From positions 1-14,673 of the forward strand of contig JANXVQ010000965.1 of assembly GCA_025351545.1 (NCBI GenBank): 14,673 nucleotides of DNA. Reading direction: 5' to 3'. Position numbers and translations under genes: made by a program. This document shows positions 14,145 to 14,673 of this stretch, in pieces. How positions within the stretch are numbered: position 1 is the stretch's first letter; each line of letters opens with the position of its first letter. Under the pieces are notes generated by a model, which searched no databases, had not been told where the DNA came from, and saw nothing but the letters and a program-made list of their open reading frames with translations. Source of the stretch: Spirosoma sp. (lineage in GTDB: Bacteria > Bacteroidota > Bacteroidia > Cytophagales > Spirosomataceae).

Positions 14145-14673
14145 CTAAGTATTGGTTAGCTGATAAGGTTAATGTGTCCATGGCGAACACACGGGAGCGG
14201 GGCCATGGCGCTATAAAGCACGAGGAAGAGCCTTTCGTCAGGGCATCACCTGTTTGCCTCGTCATGTGCAGTCATTAACCCTATTCATCCGCTACGTAGA
14301 ATCGATTGCGCAAACACTTTTGACGCCCCAACGGCTCTATGTCCAGTAATCTGAAACATTTTCCCGGACTGTTGGCTACCTCCCCAGACTAAAACCAAGG
14401 CACTTGACCTCCAGGGACTGGCCAGTCAGCCAGGTTGATAGGGGGCCTGGGCTCCGGCTCTACGCGAGTCGGCCGGCACATTTCCTTTTTCAGCCGATGG
14501 CTGGGCCTAAAAACGGTATCCCTCGACCGATTCCTGGGGTAGATCTTCTAAATCGTACACGATTTGCCACGACTTCGCTGTAGTAAATTCAGGACGACAG
14601 CCCGCCGAGATGGGTATCGGGCGAAACGATGATAATGGTTTTGCCTATTTTTCTTACCTGCACAGCCGCCACC
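14145..14673. other. Right end without a recognisable gene
   Basis: A frame without ATG (about 14171-14347, plus) ends with a protein-like piece, including RGRAFRQGITCLPRHVQ, and may be the tail of a broken gene; I do not recognise it. The direct repeat CCATGGCG appears at about 14179 and 14204. On the minus strand the last 90 or so bases are open toward the edge and include KTIIIVSPDTHLGG before a stop. That may be the end of a gene lying outside the window. The right copy of the 21-bp inverted repeat is at 14539-14559. Confidence 0.4.
14539..14559. repeat. Right copy of 21-bp long-range inverted repeat
   Basis: Exact reverse complement of 8407-8427. The adjoining 14561-14587 resembles the reverse complement of about 8367-8389, so the homologous unit is some 50-60 bp and is diverged outside the 21-bp core. 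The two copies bracket the segment holding rep, the origin, the toxin-antitoxin pair and the barrel and lipase genes. Confidence 0.75.

Overview
The window looks like part of a low-copy plasmid, or a plasmid-derived element, from a Bacteroidota bacterium, most likely a Cytophagales relative of Spirosoma. The grounds are the protein families, two promoters that fit the Bacteroidota form (TTTG or TTG, 17-20 bp, TAnnTTTG) and the lack of strong Shine-Dalgarno sites. The assignment rests on recognising families by eye; no database was searched.

Layout. 1-156 is the start of an IS630-like transposase running off the left edge. 157-1107 holds no gene. 1108-3168 is a decayed two-gene operon: a GH1-like glycosidase broken by two in-frame TAG codons, then an SDR oxidoreductase broken by a one-base frameshift. 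3522-5792 is a divergent pair: a Fic-like protein with an altered active site (minus) and a Toprim protein of the mobile-element type (plus). 5838-6268 holds two long perfect palindromes that share a 23-bp core, with an IS5-like transposase remnant between them; the right palindrome contains the parB stop codon. 6244-8044 is parB and parA on the minus strand. 8438-9568 is a Rep_3 (RepB-type) initiator on the minus strand, with an origin of six 22-bp iterons plus two degenerate iterons at the rep promoter (9602-9907) and an AT-rich tract behind. 10080-10799 is an unrecognised aromatic-rich protein. 11065-12141 is an Xre/RES toxin-antitoxin pair. 12633-14144 is a frameshifted outer-membrane barrel gene followed by an intact lipoprotein alpha/beta hydrolase. 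The right 530 bases have no recognisable gene.

How it fits together. Rep and the iterons would replicate the element, ParA, ParB and a centromere would segregate it, and the RES toxin would penalise its loss. These core genes are intact, while three of the four metabolic or envelope genes at the flanks are broken. That pattern suggests selection on the backbone and decay of cargo.

The best leads are: the palindrome pair as a candidate parS; iteron-like boxes over the rep promoter; a 21-bp inverted repeat bracketing the rep-to-lipase segment; an Xre antitoxin with an extra segment of about 56 residues that carries a C9 tract; and a Fic protein altered in both its catalytic and inhibitory motifs.
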